Shown here: piece after piece, positions 26,078 through 33,213 of the stretch | Layout of the letters: each line of letters opens with the position of its first letter | How positions within the stretch are numbered: the first letter of the stretch is position 1 | Source of the DNA: CAVSJR01 sp963728285 | GTDB taxonomy: Bacteria; Actinomycetota; UBA4738; HRBIN12 | Length of the DNA stretch: 64,000 nucleotides | NCBI GenBank assembly: GCA_963728285.1 | Contig: CAVSJR010000001.1 | Span: forward strand, 186,001-250,000 | Direction of reading: 5' to 3' | Notes under the pieces: generated by a model | Told to the model about the DNA's origin: nothing | Database searches by the model: none | The model's input: only the letters and a program-made list of their open reading frames with translations | Made by a program: the position numbers and the translations under genes

Positions 26078-27639
26078 TCCTCGATCACCGTCCTGGACTG
26101 CTCCCGCATGTACTGCAGCACGTAGTAGGGGCCGCCTCCGGCCTTCCCCGTCGTCCCGGAGCCCTTCCAACCGCCGAACGGCTGCACGCCGGGCCAGGCG
26201 CCGGTCGTCGCGCCGGCGCGCCGGTTCACGTAGACGACCCCGGCCTCGATGCGGTCGAGGAACTCCTGCTGCTCCCGCTCGTCCTCGCTGTAGAAGCCGG
26301 CGGTGAGGCCGTACTCCGTCTCGTTCGCGAGCTTCAGGCCCTCGTCGAGCGAGTCGATCGGCGCCACGGTGACGAAGGGGACGAACAGCTCCTCCTTCCA
26401 CAGCCAGCTGTCGAGCGGCACCTCGGCGACCGTCGGCTGCACGTAGTTCCCGCGCGCCAGGTCGCCCTCCGCGATGCGCTCGCCGCCGACCACCACCCGG
26501 CCGTTCTTCTTGGCCTCGGCGGCGGCCTTCTCGAAGGTCTCGATCGCGGCCTGGTTGATCACGGGCCCGAGGTAGACGTCCCTCTCCAGCGGGTTTCCGA
26601 CCTTGATCGCCGACGTCTTCTGGCGCAGCCGGTCCACGAACTCGTCGTAGACCTCGCGCTCGACGTAGACGCGGGAGTTGGCCGAGCACTTCTGGCCGCC
26701 GAACCCGAACGACGAGCGCATGACCCCGTCGGTGGCCTTGTCGAGGTCGGCGTTTCTCGTGACGATCGTCGGGTTCTTGCCGCCCATCTCGCAGATGATC
26801 GGCTTGGGGTACTCGGTCGCGAAGCCCTTGTAGATGCCCATCCCAACCTCATACGAGCCCGTGAAGGTGATGCCGTCGACGTCGGGGTGATGAACGATCG
26901 CGTCGCCGACGACCGAGCCTCGGCCGGGGAGGTAGTGAAAGGCGCCGGGCGGGATGCCGGCATCGCGGTAGATCTCGTACAGCTTCCAGCCGAGCAGCGC
27001 CCCCTGGTTCGCCGGTTTGAACACGACGGTGTTTCCCGCGACGAGCGCGCCGCTCGACGGCCCTCCGGCCAGCGCCATGGGGAAGTTGAACGGGCTGATC
27101 ACGGCCCAGACGCCGTAGGGGCGCAGGACGTCGGTGTATCGGCCGGGAGCGCCCATCGATTGCATCGGGGCCTCGAAGCCGTCGTGCTCCTCGACCTCGC
27201 GGGCGTTCCACCGCATCAGGTCCGCCGTCTCCTCGACGTCGCCGAGCGCCTCGAGGCGATTCTTCCCGACCTCGAGCGCCATCAGGGCCGACAGCTCGTT
27301 TCGCCGCTCCGTGATGAGGTCCGCCGCGTTCCGGATGAGCTCGACGCGTTTGCGCCATCCCATCCGATCCCATTCGAGGCTGAATCCCTTCGCGGCCGCC
27401 ACGGCGTCGTTGACGTCCTGGATCGTCGCCTGCGCGAATGTCCCGAGCGCGATGTCCTGGTCGATCGGGGACCGGAGCTCATAGGAGCCGTCACCCTGCC
27501 GCTCCTCGCCGTTGACCACCGCCGGGTGAAAGCGTCCGAGCTCCGCCTTCGCCGCCTCGATGCCCTCCTCGTAGCCCTTGTGGAGCTCCTCATTGTCGGC
27601 GGACATCGTCGCGTAGGTGACTCGGAACTGCTCTGCCAT
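26074..27639 (-). CDS. 1-pyrroline-5-carboxylate dehydrogenase (RocA-type)
   Basis: 521 residues. Aldehyde dehydrogenase that oxidises glutamate-5-semialdehyde (P5C) to glutamate with NAD. Visible: catalytic Cys in GFGGQKCSANSRVYV, Glu in CEMGGKNPTIV, NAD region VWAVISPFNFPMALAGG, and the RocA-specific end GVQPFGGWKGSGTTGKAGG. It heads the operon running to 18.4 kb. Proline dehydrogenase and ProC lie 2 kb upstream on the same strand, so the gene completes proline catabolism. Confidence 0.93.
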   Translation of the reverse strand: MAEQFRVTYATMSADNEELHKGYEEGIEAAKAELGRFHPAVVNGEERQGDGSYELRSPIDQDIALGTFAQATIQDVNDAVAAAKGFSLEWDRMGWRKRVELIRNAADLITERRNELSALMALEVGKNRLEALGDVEETADLMRWNAREVEEHDGFEAPMQSMGAPGRYTDVLRPYGVWAVISPFNFPMALAGGPSSGALVAGNTVVFKPANQGALLGWKLYEIYRDAGIPPGAFHYLPGRGSVVGDAIVHHPDVDGITFTGSYEVGMGIYKGFATEYPKPIICEMGGKNPTIVTRNADLDKATDGVMRSSFGFGGQKCSANSRVYVEREVYDEFVDRLRQKTSAIKVGNPLERDVYLGPVINQAAIETFEKAAAEAKKNGRVVVGGERIAEGDLARGNYVQPTVAEVPLDSWLWKEELFVPFVTVAPIDSLDEGLKLANETEYGLTAGFYSEDEREQQEFLDRIEAGVVYVNRRAGATTGAWPGVQPFGGWKGSGTTGKAGGGPYYVLQYMREQSRTVIEE

Positions 27640-27788
27640 TGCGGGTTCGCCCCCTTACTCGCCGAACGGTGAAGTGGATGCGCCGAACGCGCCTATGGTA
27701 GCCAACGCCGTACGATCCCGCCCAGGGCGGCGTTTGACCGCCGGATACCGGGAATTCCCACGCCACCGGGGGTATCCTGACGGTCCCT

Positions 27789-28574
27789 GTGAGGCTCGTG
27801 ACCTACGACCGGAGAGGGCACCGGCGACTGGGCGCGTTCCTCGAGGGCGAGGTGGTCGATCTTCCCGACCTGGTCGGGCATCCGGCCTTCCCCGCCTCGA
27901 TGGAGGCACTGGTGTCGAGCAATCGCGGGTCGGTGCTCGACGCCGCCCGCGCAGCCCTCGAGCGCGACGAGGCGGCCGACTTCGTCGTCGTCGCCGCGCG
28001 CCTGCTCTCGCCGCTGCTCCCCTCCTCGCTGAGGAGCCTCGACGCCCTCGACGTGGTCCGACGCGTGGCCGGACCCAACGAGGAGGTCCCGTGGCCGTTC
28101 GGCGCCGGCTGGCTGGACTACGAGCCGAAGGTCGCGGCGGTGCTCGGCGGCTCGGCTCGCGGCCTGACGGAGGACGAGGCGGAGGCGGCCATCTTCGGAT
28201 ACACGCTCGTGAACGACTGGGTGGCCCGGGACTCCAACGGGGACCCCGCGCACGTGGCCGAAGGGGTCCCCGTCTCGCTCGGGCCTTGCGTCGCCCTCGC
28301 CGACGATGTCGATCCCCAGTCGATGACGGTGACAGTCCGCGTCGACGGCGTCCAATGGGCGAAGGGCAACCTGAACGGGACCGCCACGAGCCTCGCGGGC
28401 GTGGTCTCGCGCGCCTCCCGCGCGGAGCCGCTCCGCGCGGCGGACGCATTCGCCGAGAGCCCGTTCGACGCGTTCGGACCGGCGCCGGACAGGCAGCTGT
28501 GGCCGGGCGCGGTCGTCGAGCTGGAGGCGGAGGGCATCGGCGTGCTTCGCAATCGCCTCGGCGCCCGGGCCTGA
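27789..28574 (+). CDS. Fumarylacetoacetate hydrolase (FAH) family protein
   Basis: 261 residues from GTG 27789. FAH fold motifs: LDYEPKVAAVLG, AIFGYTLVNDWVARD, and NLNGTATSLAGVV. The family covers C-C bond hydrolases and decarboxylases of aromatic or dicarboxylic acid catabolism, and the metal carboxylates are partly recognisable. TATCCT at 27773-27778 gives a message with a leader of only a few bases. Divergent from P5C dehydrogenase. Substrate not assignable. Confidence 0.82.
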   Translation: MRLVTYDRRGHRRLGAFLEGEVVDLPDLVGHPAFPASMEALVSSNRGSVLDAARAALERDEAADFVVVAARLLSPLLPSSLRSLDALDVVRRVAGPNEEVPWPFGAGWLDYEPKVAAVLGGSARGLTEDEAEAAIFGYTLVNDWVARDSNGDPAHVAEGVPVSLGPCVALADDVDPQSMTVTVRVDGVQWAKGNLNGTATSLAGVVSRASRAEPLRAADAFAESPFDAFGPAPDRQLWPGAVVELEAEGIGVLRNRLGARA

Positions 28575-28582
28575 GCCGGCCC

Positions 28583-28705
28583 CTACCTCTTTCTTGCGGC
28601 CTTGCGAGCGGCGCCGCGCGCCGCGGCCCGCCGCTTCTCGCGTTCCTTCTTCTTCCGCTCGCGATCGTGCGCCCAACGGACGCGCCGTCGATCTCCTCTG
28701 GCCAT
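28583..28705 (-). CDS. Very basic 40-residue protein directly after proC
   Basis: ATG at 28705 follows the proC stop with no gap (TAG-ATG), in the same transcript. The 40 residues are Arg/Lys/Ala-rich (starts MARGDRRRVRWAHDRERKK, ends ARKAARKR) and probably form one basic helix. Position recalls the tiny ribosomal-type protein gene near proC in mycobacteria, but the sequence does not clearly match it. Nucleic-acid or ribosome binding is a guess. It is short, but the direct abutment supports a real gene. Confidence 0.55.
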   Translation of the reverse strand: MARGDRRRVRWAHDRERKKKEREKRRAAARGAARKAARKR

Positions 28706-29537
28706 CTAGACGTCCTCCTCCTCGTCGCCGCCCTGGGCGAGCTCCGCGCTCCGGTGCCGGGCGGCATCGATCGCGTTCAAGAACGCCGCTCGAACGCCCG
28801 CCTCCTCGAGGTGGCGGATGGCGGCGATCGTCGTTCCGCCGGGCGATGTCACCATCTCACGCAGCTCGACGGGGTGCTTGCCCGTGTCGCGGAGCATCTT
28901 GGCGGAGCCCAGCATGGTTTGGATGATGAGGTCGGTCGCGACGTCCCTGGAAAGCCCGAGCAGGATGCAGGCCTCGATCATCGCCTCGGCCAGGAGGAAG
29001 AAGTAGGCGGGGCCCGATCCGCTCGTCGCCGTGACGGCGTCGAGCTGCGACTCGGGGAGCCGGAGGACCTTTCCGACGTAGGACAGGAGCTCCTCCGCGA
29101 CCGTCATGTGCTTGTCGTCGGCGTGGGTCCCCGCGCTGACGACCGACATCGCCTCGTCGACCATGACGGGAACGTTCGACATCACGCGCACGACCGGCAC
29201 CCCGTCGGGAAGGTGCTTCTCGACGAACGAGCAGCGGACCCCGGCGGCGAAGCTGACGACGAGCTGGTCGATCCGTACGTGTCCGATCTGTCCCAAGCAG
29301 CCGCTCCATGTCCTGGGGCTTCACCATCAACACCAGCGTCTCGGCCCACGACACGGCGTCCCCGTTGTTGAGGACGGCGCTGACGCCGTACTTCCCGGCG
29401 AGCTCCTGGGCGCGCTCCTCCCGTCGGCACGTCACCATGATCTCGTCGGCCGCACGGCCGCCCGAGCGGATCAGCCCGGAGATCAACGCCTCTCCCATCT
29501 TGCCGCCGCCCAGGAAGGCGACCTTGCGTCCGGTCAT
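28706..29537 (-). CDS. proC: Pyrroline-5-carboxylate reductase, frameshifted
   Basis: Reduces P5C to proline with NAD(P)H. Starts at ATG 29537 after GAGGAG. N-terminal VAFLGGGKMGEALISGL is the dinucleotide-binding motif; the C-terminal part has VMSNVPVMVDEAM, VTATSGSGPAYFF and VTSPGGTTIAAIRHLEEAG. The frame breaks near 29295 (ERLLG to QIGHVRIDQLVVS), one extra base. About 276 residues when repaired, normal length. Its ATG lies within the proline dehydrogenase stop, so enzymes for opposite reactions are translationally coupled. Confidence 0.9.
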
Positions 29538-30463
29538 CGTCTGCTCCTCATCAGGTTCGACAGGAAGAACCATATGTTCGCGGGGCGCTCCAGCAGGCGG
29601 CGCGTGAGATAGGGATACCACTCCGCCCCGTACGGGACGTACACGCGCACGGGCCGCCCATCCGCGGCCAAGCGTCGCTGGAGGTCCCGGCGGATACCGT
29701 AGAGCATCTGAAACTCGACGTGCGAGCGAGGGATCGAACGCTCGTCGGCCACCTTGATCGCGCCGTCGACGAGGCGCTCATCGTGCGTCGCGGCGTGCAC
29801 CCGATGGCCGCGGGCGAGGAGGGTCGTGAACAGCCCGGCCCAGGCGGCATCGACCTCTCGACGCTTCTGGAACGCGACGTCGGGCGGCTCGAGATAGGCG
29901 CCCTTCACGAGCCGGATCGTCGAGGCCTCCGGCAGCGTGAGGACATCGGACGGCGTCCGGCGCAGCGCCGACTGCAGGCAGACGCCGACGAGATCGTGGC
30001 GGGTGCGAAGGTCGCGGAACATCGCGAGCGTTTGGTCGACGTGCCGGTGGTCCTCCATGTCGATCATGACGAGGGTGTCCGCTCGCTCTGCCGCCGCCAG
30101 CACGCGCTCCACCTGGGCGAGGCACAGCGCCTCCGAGCGGTCGAGGCCGAGCTGCGTGAGCTTGATCGAGATCTGACAGTCGAGGCCGGGCGTCGCCCGG
30201 ATGCGATCGATGGCGGCGATGTAGGCGTCCGCTGCGGCGATCGCCTGTTCGTCGCGCTCGACGTTCTCGCCGAGGTGATCCAGCATCGCGGCGATCCCCT
30301 CGTTTTCGAGGTCGACCGCGGCGTCGATGGCCTCGTCGAGGGAGCTGCCCGCCACGAACCGCGACGCCGCTCGCCAGCCGACGGCGGGATGGGTCGCGAG
30401 CGAGCGGAAGGCGCGGTTCGAGGTGATGCGGAGCACGACGGGGCGAAGGATGGAGCCGACCAT
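29534..30463 (-). CDS. Proline dehydrogenase (monofunctional)
   Basis: 309 residues, the size of monofunctional PRODH (PutB) with no P5CDH domain. FAD-barrel motifs: ISIKLTQLGLD, VMIDMEDHRHVDQTL, RLVKGAYLEP, VEFQMLYGI, and the C-terminal substrate-binding RRLLERPAN. Oxidises proline to P5C and feeds electrons to quinone at the membrane. TATCCT at 30471-30476, seven bases before ATG 30463, points to a leaderless start and so to an operon beginning here. Confidence 0.92.
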   Translation of the reverse strand: MVGSILRPVVLRITSNRAFRSLATHPAVGWRAASRFVAGSSLDEAIDAAVDLENEGIAAMLDHLGENVERDEQAIAAADAYIAAIDRIRATPGLDCQISIKLTQLGLDRSEALCLAQVERVLAAAERADTLVMIDMEDHRHVDQTLAMFRDLRTRHDLVGVCLQSALRRTPSDVLTLPEASTIRLVKGAYLEPPDVAFQKRREVDAAWAGLFTTLLARGHRVHAATHDERLVDGAIKVADERSIPRSHVEFQMLYGIRRDLQRRLAADGRPVRVYVPYGAEWYPYLTRRLLERPANIWFFLSNLMRSRR

Positions 30464-30514
30464 GTGCGGAAGGATAGGGCCGCCGCCGCAGCCTCGAGCC
30501 GGCCCACCGGCCGA

Positions 30515-31276
30515 TCAGTCGTCGAGGAGGTGCTTGAAGTAGCGAGGCGGCGCATCCAGGAACGACCGCCATTCCCCGACGAGATCGAGCTCCTCGAACC
30601 CGGCGACGCGCCGGAAGCCCCATTCGCCCACCTCCAGCAGCGTCGCATCGGGGAGCGAGACGAGGAGCGGCGAGTGCGTCGCCACGATGAGCTGGCTTCC
30701 CTCGCGCCGCATCGCGTCGAACAGCGCGATGAGGCCGAGGCACGAGCGGAACGAAAGCGCGGCCTCCGGCTCGTCGAGGAAGTACACGCCGACCTCGGCG
30801 AAGCGGTGCCGGAGGACCGAGAGGAACGACTCTCCGTGGGATTGACGTTGGAGCCGCTCTCCGCCCCATGCCCTGGTTTGCCTCGGGTCGTCGTCGATCG
30901 ACGCGAAGTAGGCATGCATCGCCTCGGCGCGCAGGAAGAATCCGGCGTGCGAGGCCATGCGGTTCGTCCGCGCCTTCAGGTGGTAGGCCAGCGGAGAATC
31001 CTCCGCGCTCCGAGCCGGGCCCAGGACGTCGGCAAAGGGCGTCGCGACGCCGGCACGCGGATACACGGCGGCAAACGCCTCGACGAGGGTGCTCTTCCCG
31101 CTCCCGTTCTCGCCCATAACGAAGGTGACGCCCGGGTCGATGTCGAGCCCTCCCTCGGCGATGAGCTGGGCGACGGCCGGGATCGCGTACGGCCATGCGT
31201 GCAGCTCCGGTGGCCGCCGTCGGTTCGGCGTCCATTCGACTCGCTCCAGGTGCCGAATCGCGAGGCCCTCGCTCAT
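30515..31276 (-). CDS. AAA/ABC-type ATPase (COG3910-like)
   Basis: 253-residue soluble ATPase. Walker A GENGSGKSTLVEAF near residue 56, signature-like HGESFLSVL, Walker B VYFLDEPEAALS, and a switch ATHSPLLVSL. The lack of a transporter partner and the AAA_21-like layout resemble predicted SMC/RecF-like ATPases of unknown role, sometimes linked to phage defence or DNA repair; context here does not settle it. Leaderless start (see the promoter pair at 31283-31342). Confidence 0.82.
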   Translation of the reverse strand: MSEGLAIRHLERVEWTPNRRRPPELHAWPYAIPAVAQLIAEGGLDIDPGVTFVMGENGSGKSTLVEAFAAVYPRAGVATPFADVLGPARSAEDSPLAYHLKARTNRMASHAGFFLRAEAMHAYFASIDDDPRQTRAWGGERLQRQSHGESFLSVLRHRFAEVGVYFLDEPEAALSFRSCLGLIALFDAMRREGSQLIVATHSPLLVSLPDATLLEVGEWGFRRVAGFEELDLVGEWRSFLDAPPRYFKHLLDD

Positions 31277-31282
31277 TCCCGG

Positions 31283-31342
31283 AGGCTACCGCCGGCGTGG
31301 CGAGGCGGAGGCGTGGAGGCGTGCCGCCAGTCCCCCTATCCT
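31283..31342. promoter_or_regulatory. Divergent -10 boxes for AAA ATPase and PAC2 genes
   Basis: On the minus strand TAGCCT (31283-31288) lies six bases from ATG 31276. On the plus strand TATCCT (31337-31342) lies six bases from ATG 31349. Both messages would be leaderless. I see no convincing -35 boxes. Confidence 0.55.
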
Positions 31343-31348
31343 TGGCGG

Positions 31349-32227
31349 ATGGAACTGCATCGGATGTCGGCGCCCGACGGGCTCGCGGACGAGCTGACGG
31401 CGCCGGTGTTGATCGCCGCGTTCGACGGGTGGATCGACGCCGCGGGAGCGGCGACCGCCAGCGCCAACCACCTCGCCGCCGAGGGGCAGCTGATCGCCAC
31501 GTTCGACAGCGACGCCCTCAACGACTATCGCGCGCGCCGACCGGTGCTCGACGTCATCGACGGCACGCTGAGGGAGATCTCGTGGCCGGAGCTCACATTG
31601 CGGCGGACGCGAACCGGCGAGCGTGACCTGCTCGTCCTCGTGGGGCCCGAACCCGACTTCCGGTGGCGGGAGCTGGGCAGGGACGTCGTTGCGCTCGCCC
31701 TCCGGCTCGGCGTCGAGAGCTGGGTGACGTTGGGAGCGATTCCCGCGGCGGTCGCCCACACGCGAGAGGTCCACGTATTCGCGACGGCGTCGCAGCCGGG
31801 CCTGCTCCACGAGGAGCAGCAACAGGGTCCGCCGGGTTTGCTGCGCGTGCCCTCGGCCGCGCTCAGCGTGGTCGAGCTCGCGGTGAGCGCCGCCGGCATT
31901 CCGGCCGTGGGGTTCTACGCGCAGATCCCACACTACGTGGGAGGCGCGTACACCGCCGGGGCGATCGCGCTGCTCGAGCGCGTGGAGCGCCACGTCGGCG
32001 TCTCCGTGGCGCTCGGCCAGCTGCCCGACGAGGCGATCGCCCAGCGCGCACGGCTCGATGCGGCCGTCGAGAGCGATCCGGCGACGCGCGAGTACGTCGA
32101 GCAGCTCCAGGCAGACGATGAGGCAGAACGTACGATGCCGTCCGGTGACGATCTCGCGTCGGAGATCGAACGGTTCCTTCGCGATGAGGCCGGCGGCGAC
32201 GAACCGGGCCCGTTCGAGGGCCGCTGA
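31349..32227 (+). CDS. PAC2 family protein
   Basis: 292 residues. PAC2 (proteasome-assembly-chaperone-like) proteins are conserved in actinobacteria. Visible: LIAAFDGWIDAAGAATASANHL, LLVLVGPEPDFRWRE, VTLGAIPAAVAHTREV, and VGFYAQIPHYVGGAYTAGAIALLERV. The acidic C-terminal tail follows a helix rich in Glu. Family role in bacteria is unclear, with links to the proteasome system in actinobacteria. ATG 31349 is fixed by a leaderless -10. Confidence 0.88.
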   Translation: MELHRMSAPDGLADELTAPVLIAAFDGWIDAAGAATASANHLAAEGQLIATFDSDALNDYRARRPVLDVIDGTLREISWPELTLRRTRTGERDLLVLVGPEPDFRWRELGRDVVALALRLGVESWVTLGAIPAAVAHTREVHVFATASQPGLLHEEQQQGPPGLLRVPSAALSVVELAVSAAGIPAVGFYAQIPHYVGGAYTAGAIALLERVERHVGVSVALGQLPDEAIAQRARLDAAVESDPATREYVEQLQADDEAERTMPSGDDLASEIERFLRDEAGGDEPGPFEGR

Positions 32228-32235
32228 TCCGCTCC

Positions 32236-32264
32236 GGAAAGGAAAGAACCCGAGGGACCTCGGG
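32236..32264 (-). terminator. Intrinsic terminator of the ncRNA candidate
   Basis: Minus strand CCCGAG-GTCC-CTCGGG is a perfect six-bp hairpin (32249-32264), followed by the T-rich run TTCTTTCCTTT. It ends the minus-strand transcript that starts near 32510. Confidence 0.8.
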
Positions 32265-32510
32265 CTCGCCGAAGGTCGAAACCTCCAGCCACCCTCAGCC
32301 CCTCGGGCTCCAGGTGCTCCGAGCAACCTTGGCGCCGTCAGTGACTCCGCGCGGTAGTCCCTTTCGTTGGGCTTTGGGGCCTTCCGAGCCTCCCCACCCG
32401 CACAGCTAGTTGGCCTTCCCAACCGTACGAGCAGGTGCGCCCAGTCGGCCTTACGGCTTTCCCAGGGGACCCCGCCGGGTCCTGACTTGCTGCTCTGACT
32501 GCTCGGAGCG
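32236..32510 (-). ncRNA. Structured non-coding RNA candidate, about 270 nt
   Basis: Lies between convergent genes and encodes no credible protein. On the minus strand it starts about 7 bases after a strong -10 and ends at an intrinsic terminator. Its first ten bases GCTCCGAGCA (32509-32500) pair perfectly with TGCTCGGAGC (32325-32316), closing a 194-nt domain. Inside are further stems, such as GGACCC/GGGTCC near 32470-32485 and GTTGG/CCAAC near 32410-32425. A closed stem, central domain and own promoter recall 6S RNA or the actinobacterial Ms1 type; tmRNA, RNase P and SRP signatures are not visible. Identity is open. Confidence 0.65.
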
Positions 32511-32516
32511 ATGCGA

Positions 32517-32546
32517 AATCTAGACCGGCGCTCCGCGGGCGGTCAA
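32517..32546 (-). promoter_or_regulatory. Promoter of the ncRNA candidate
   Basis: Minus strand TTGACC (32541-32546), 18-bp spacer, TAGATT (32517-32522). Transcription would start about 32510, exactly where the closing stem begins. This is among the best -35/-10 pairs in the window. Confidence 0.75.
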
Positions 32547-32616
32547 CCCGGCAAATCCGCAGGCCAGCGGCGGAAATGCCTGGTAGAGGCGGCGCGGAAA
32601 AGAGTGACAAAAGGCG

Positions 32617-33213
32617 TCAGGCCTCGGCGCCGCTCGACGGGGCGTCGGCCCTCGCATCGGGATCGTCCCTCGCTTCGAGGCGACGCTCCAGGCGCTCACG
32701 CGCGCGTTCGAACTCCTCGCGGCGCACGCTCATGACGATGCGATCCATCCACGCGCCGTCCTTGAACGATCGGGCGCGCAGCCGCGCATCCGAGACGAAG
32801 CCGCATGCCTCGTACACGCGGATGGCGGGCTCGTTGGCGGCCAGCGACCAGAGCTCCACCTGATGGAGATCCCACCGCTCGAAGGCGTATGCCAACAACG
32901 TGGCAACGGACTCCTTGGCGTAGCCCTTGCCCCAGGCTTTGCGATCGCCGACGAACAGATAGAGCGAACAGATACGATCGCGCGCACGGAACTGGTTCAG
33001 CCCGATCCGCCCGATGGGCCGCCCCTCGGCTTCGATGACGAATGGGAATCCCTCCTTGCGCGAGGCCTCCGCGTCGTCCGCGATGTCTTGGAGTGAGAAG
33101 GGACGTTCGTAGTCCATGCGCCACCAGACGTCGGGGTCGTTCTGCCATGCGTGGATCAGGGGATAGTCGCGCTCCTCGACGGGGCGAAGCGTCACGCGCC
33201 GGCCGGTGATCAT
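32617..33213 (-). CDS. GNAT acetyltransferase (RimJ/RimL type)
   Basis: 198 residues. Motifs: VTLRPVEERDYPLIHAW at the N-terminus, then VGDRKAWGKGYAKESVATLLAYAF (acetyl-CoA loop) and HQVELWSLAANEPAIRVYEACGF. ATG 33213 overlaps the MshA stop by 4 bp. MshD of mycothiol synthesis is a larger double-GNAT protein, so this is not MshD by layout. Substrate is probably an amine or a protein N-terminus. Confidence 0.88.
   Translation of the reverse strand: MITGRRVTLRPVEERDYPLIHAWQNDPDVWWRMDYERPFSLQDIADDAEASRKEGFPFVIEAEGRPIGRIGLNQFRARDRICSLYLFVGDRKAWGKGYAKESVATLLAYAFERWDLHQVELWSLAANEPAIRVYEACGFVSDARLRARSFKDGAWMDRIVMSVRREEFERARERLERRLEARDDPDARADAPSSGAEA

Noticed and set aside
24779..26689. Reading the GabT-like frame back to 26689 as a longer aminotransferase.
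   Set aside because: The extra upstream part is a shadow of the P5C dehydrogenase; GTG 26077 overlaps its stop and gives a normal 432-residue protein.
27655..28767. Long antisense reading frame opposite the FAH-family gene and around the proC 3' end.
   Set aside because: Composition is Arg/Pro-rich shadow coding; the FAH protein and the small basic ORF on the two strands are the supported genes.
32340..32400. On the minus strand GGGACTACCGCG inside the RNA region looked like a T-box antiterminator core.
   Set aside because: The T-box core is AGGGUGGnACCGCG; spacing and bases differ, there is no specifier loop, and no amino-acid or aminoacyl-tRNA synthetase gene follows.
32617..33213. GNAT after mshA as mycothiol acetyltransferase MshD.
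   Set aside because: MshD is about 300 residues with two GNAT domains; this is a single RimJ/RimL-type domain of 198 residues.
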